NCBI RefSeq assembly: GCF_000972845.2
Contig: NC_040017.1
Coordinates: forward strand, 27,511,441 to 27,575,440
Direction of reading: 5' to 3'
DNA: 64,000 nt
From: Larimichthys crocea
Lineage: Eukaryota; Chordata; Actinopteri; Sciaenidae
Of the stretch, positions 62,380-64,000 are shown piece by piece. Within the stretch, counting starts at the first letter, position 1. Every line of letters begins with the position of its first letter. A model generated the notes under the pieces. That model ran no database searches, was not told the origin of the DNA, and was given only the letters and a program-made list of their open reading frames with translations. The translations under genes and the position numbers were made by a program.

Positions 62380-64000
62380 GTAACTGTGACACAAACTGAA
62401 ATCCTGAGGCTGATCTGTGAAGAATGTTATTACCACAGTGACTGAGACGGATTAAACAGTTTGGTACTGTTGTTTAGGTATAACCTCTTCATGTGGTGCA
62501 GTGATTCATCTTATTCCTTTACTTTAGTGTCCAAACCTCCATCCATCACAGTTGATGGACTTTCTGGTTCAACTTTGACCTACAGTGCTTGCAATGGTCA
62601 CACAGTTTTACTGAACTCACTTCCAGTTTTCCTCGGTTTAGATATTCTGGCTTGTTTACAGCCCGTCTGATCTGACTGCTCTGTGTCGCTCTGTCAGTCA
62701 CAGAGACGTTGGCAGATCTCAGCACTTTACGTTGATGAACACAATGTTGTTCTAACTAAATTATGAGCAATAATTACAACAACAACAAAAAAAGAGTTCA
62801 GTTGTCCTTTTATAACAATCCAGAACTGACACAAAGATTTTAAAATGTTTTAAAAGTTGTTTTTATTGATATTTTCATGTTAAATGATTTTTAAACTATC
62901 CTACGATGCCAGAAGTCTCTTAAGACATTTTCATCCAGTGCTGTTGTTGTGTGATGTTAAAATCTCTTCAGTCTTCTGCCAACATGACAAAAAAAAGGGC
63001 ACGCCCTGAAAAAACGAGTGTTCAGACATTTTTCTGTTGTGTTTCAGATGTCTGATAAATCCTGAAGTTATTTATACGCTGATGCATCTCTAAATGTTGT
63101 CAAAGCGTCACTGACATCTGTTAAATTCTTCACCAGTTTTGATGAGATGAAGTGAAAAACACAAGCCGGTTAATCACTGACTGCAGAGTCAGATCCTGAG
63201 CGTGTTTGAGGCGTGGAGCTGCTGCTCAGCCGTTTGTCGCAGCAGTGATTTCCTCTGCGGTGCAGGTCAGCACGTTCATGACATCATTCGTCTCACTAAA
63301 GATGTTTCAGAGGAAACGCGCAGCAGCACATCGGTGGACGCTGTTTAGTGCTTCACATTATGTAAGTTGACTGTAATGGGATTCTGCTCCCAGCATGCAT
63401 CGCAGCCTCCATTATTTATGGGGTTGCCATAGTAATGGGGGTGGGGAGGGGCGGAGTCTGACAGCTGGTAGACAGGGATGGAGATCGACCTCCCCACCCC
63501 CCGGCACACCTGTGTTTGTGAGTCGAGGGGGGGGAGTTTACTGCGCTCATGAGAACAGCGACTCGGAGGCTTCGCCATGCATTTTTTATGCACTGCATCA
63601 TTGTGTGTGAGCTCTGAATGCCTGTGAGAGAGTGTGTGTGTGTGTGTGTGTGTCTGGAAAAATCTGTAAAGCTACAGACTCATGAAGTATTTCTTCATGT
63701 TGATGCAGAAATCCATAAAGCAGTCCTGCACAAAGCAACACAACCTGGGAGACTCTGACAGAGCAGGGTGGAGCCGGCTCTCAGTAGCTTTGAAAGCTTC
63801 TCTCTTTGTAATCCAGAACCTGAACTGTGAAGAAGAGTCGGTGCCGATCTCAGCTGTCAGGGGTCGTGAGGCGGGGCACACAGTCACAGCTCGAGGAAAT
63901 CTAGAGTCACAGATGAACCTGGACTCAGTAAACACAGTAAAGGGTTTAATCAACCTGCTGTGTGTGTGTGTGTTTTAGACAGGTGTATCACCGCTTTCAA

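Larger units (their letters stand above)
53958..64000 (+). other. Probable long first intron of pak1
   Basis: Ten kilobases with no recognisable coding exon. It holds (GAGT)n/(GAAT)n at about 54308-54360, (GT)n at 55756-55800, (CA)n at 55912-55956, CA/GT runs at 58275-58330 and 58419-58486, and small hairpins near 59036-59085 and 59398-59423. A 60-nt splice-bounded segment lies at 62320-62379. Assignment as intron follows from the donor at 53958 and synteny. Confidence 0.4.

Overview
The window is nuclear DNA of a ray-finned (teleost) fish. It holds spliced genes with GT-AG introns, vertebrate orthologues readable exon by exon, very many (CA)n/(GT)n microsatellites, and teleost-style SINE and LINE tails. 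Six protein genes can be rebuilt with every exon in frame: ints4 (+, 193-7917), aamdc (-, 8475-9038), panx1 (-, 15513-18387), rsf1 (+, 25158-39762), clns1a (+, 45224-48252) and aqp11 (-, 49979-51629). A CpG- and CCAAT-rich promoter with a splice donor near 53.7-53.96 kb looks like the non-coding 5' end of another gene. By synteny it should be pak1, whose first intron would fill the rest of the window. From memory, the human 11q order is PAK1-AQP11-CLNS1A-RSF1-AAMDC-INTS4. The same order and relative orientations appear here, except that panx1 and a small snRNA cluster sit between rsf1 and aamdc.

Layout: 0-8 kb ints4, 24 coding exons, tail-to-tail with aamdc. 9.8-12.7 kb holds a minus-strand snRNA cluster: one U2-like gene and two full-length 164-nt U1 genes inside a ~1 kb tandem repeat with a third, truncated unit. 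All three snRNAs share an AACCGTCA core 50-60 bp upstream of their 5' ends, the position of a proximal sequence element. Only the second U1 copy keeps a perfect Staf/SPH site. 12.7-15.5 kb shows no recognised gene. 15.5-19.8 kb is panx1 with candidate 5' UTR exons.

19.6-23.2 kb contains two near-identical ~1.7 kb blocks separated by 10 Ns; this looks like a false (haplotype) duplication. 24.2-24.8 kb is an 11-bp minisatellite. rsf1 intron 1 carries about 3.8 kb of a 41-bp minisatellite, most of it with raw-long-read-style indels. 39.8-45 kb is intergenic. clns1a intron 1 contains a near-perfect 71-bp palindrome and a decayed LINE fragment. clns1a and aqp11 are tail-to-tail, and aqp11 diverges from the putative pak1 promoter.

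The genes mostly have unrelated jobs: Integrator subunit (ints4), chromatin remodeller (rsf1), Sm-protein assembly chaperone (clns1a), large-pore channel (panx1), aquaporin (aqp11), and an Mth938-domain protein (aamdc). ints4, clns1a and the U1/U2 genes do meet in one pathway: snRNA 3'-end processing and snRNP assembly. I found no clearly new gene system. The most interesting signals are the snRNA cluster with its unequal promoters, the palindrome, a candidate 6-nt microexon and splice-made stop in clns1a, the NPS motif in aqp11, and the assembly artefacts.
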